This document shows, in pieces, positions 63,573 to 64,000 of a stretch of DNA of 64,000 bases. The notes below the pieces were generated by a model. That model was given only the letters and a program-made list of their open reading frames with translations. It had not been told where the DNA came from and did not search any database. This DNA comes from Arcanobacterium buesumense (GTDB taxonomy: Bacteria; Actinomycetota; Actinomycetes; Actinomycetales; Actinomycetaceae): the NCBI RefSeq assembly GCF_012563545.1, contig NZ_CP050804.1, forward strand, positions 372,001 through 436,000, given 5' to 3'. Position numbers and translations under genes: made by a program. Position 1 is the stretch's first letter. Each line of letters opens with the position of its first letter.

Positions 63573-64000
63573 CATGCTCGTTTCGAACAACTAGCTCATA
63601 AATCTTTCGCTCACTGTAGTACATGAAGGTTTTTCTTCGGTCGCGACGATGCCAGAATTAGCGGTGTTTTCTTCGTCGTCGTCGAAACGTATCACTTTAG
63701 GGTGAGGGTGATTGTTTTTCATGATGGATATTAGTTCGGGTTTGTAACCGTTGCCTAAAAGATTTTACGACGACGGGGTTGTTGGCACGTGCCATGTGTT
63801 CCACATAGGTTAGAAGCGGTTGTATGCTCCAAGGTGGAAGGGGTCTGATGCATGGAAACTGTGTAATCAAGAACAACTATGGTCTTCTTATGGTAAAAAT
63901 GTTCTCGCCATCCATGGCCTGGGCCTGCTGTTGAATCCTTTTTCTCTCTACTCCAGCGCAACGTGCTCAACACCCAAGCGTGGCATACTCGCACAGAACT
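63573..64000. other. Right edge without a clear gene, containing gene debris
   Basis: 428 bp after the hydrolase fusion. On the minus strand 63591-63722 can encode 43 residues (MKNNHPHPKVIRFDDDEENT and 23 more), but no ribosome site precedes it and the frame stays open upstream for about 15 codons, so it may be the tail of a broken gene. 63805-63845 closely resembles part of the M50 peptidase gene at 58308-58347 in the same orientation. The region reads as decayed coding sequence continuing beyond the window. Confidence 0.45.
63805..63845 (-). pseudogene. Fragment similar to the epipeptide M50 peptidase gene
   Basis: ATAGGTTAGAAG, TTGTATGCT and CAAGGTGGA occur in the same order and nearly identical spacing as at 58308-58347. 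In the minus-strand frame it reads STLEHTTASNL against STLKHTNSSNL of the M50 protein (residues 220-230). Sequence on both sides diverges quickly. A decayed second copy or a recombination scar is the likely meaning. Confidence 0.55.

Overview
The window comes from a high-G+C Gram-positive bacterium of only moderate G+C. The best guess is the Actinomycetaceae (Arcanobacterium, Trueperella or Actinomyces-like); this is inferred from gene content, with no database search. Supporting markers are a Kgd-type 2-oxoglutarate decarboxylase, the mismatch endonuclease NucS beside the ATP synthase operon, a DUF2550 gene, a Rho factor with a basic N-terminal insertion, and the GlgE alpha-glucan pathway.

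Layout. 1-5057 is a heme-acquisition block: an LRR/HtaA surface protein cut by the window edge, then a HmuT lipoprotein, HmuU permease and HmuV ATPase. 5061-14061 holds an SGNH-like protein, kgd, two CNNM/CorC membrane proteins, an M23 peptidase and a GDPD phosphodiesterase. A tRNA-Arg(CCG) follows on the minus strand. 14446-23655 is housekeeping: argS, a divergent homoserine-kinase-like gene, rho, rpmE, prfA, prmC, a YrdC/TsaC gene, a WecA-like transferase and an AtpI-like protein. 23810-30571 is the complete F-type ATP synthase operon, followed by DUF2550, nucS and a small zinc-ribbon protein. 32065-37130 holds a hydrolase, a DivIVA/FilP-like coiled-coil protein, and a membrane protein, lipoprotein and thioredoxin-TPR protein in series.

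37135-54665 is a carbohydrate region. A LacI regulator and alpha-glucosidase diverge from malEFG, which imports maltose-type sugars. On the minus strand glgE-treS-mak-glgB form an overlapping operon making branched alpha-glucan from trehalose/maltose, and glgP degrades such glucan. An ogt-like gene and trpS lie in and beside this block.

56107-60137 is the most notable part. It is an AT-rich minus-strand cluster of five genes: a 41-codon precursor peptide, a radical SAM enzyme, an M50-type membrane metallopeptidase, an FtsX-like permease and an ABC ATPase. The set, and the C-terminus of the peptide, resemble the epipeptide system epeXEPAB (yydFGHIJ) of Bacillus subtilis. The peptide ends in WHFITCGIIIGSGGC, against my recollection of WYFVKSKENRWILGSGH for EpeX. 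The new core differs in carrying two cysteines. The cluster is followed by a frameshifted IS110-family transposase remnant, a gene-poor stretch, a small membrane protein, a fused tandem alpha/beta-hydrolase, and a right edge containing a short sequence strikingly similar to part of the M50 gene.
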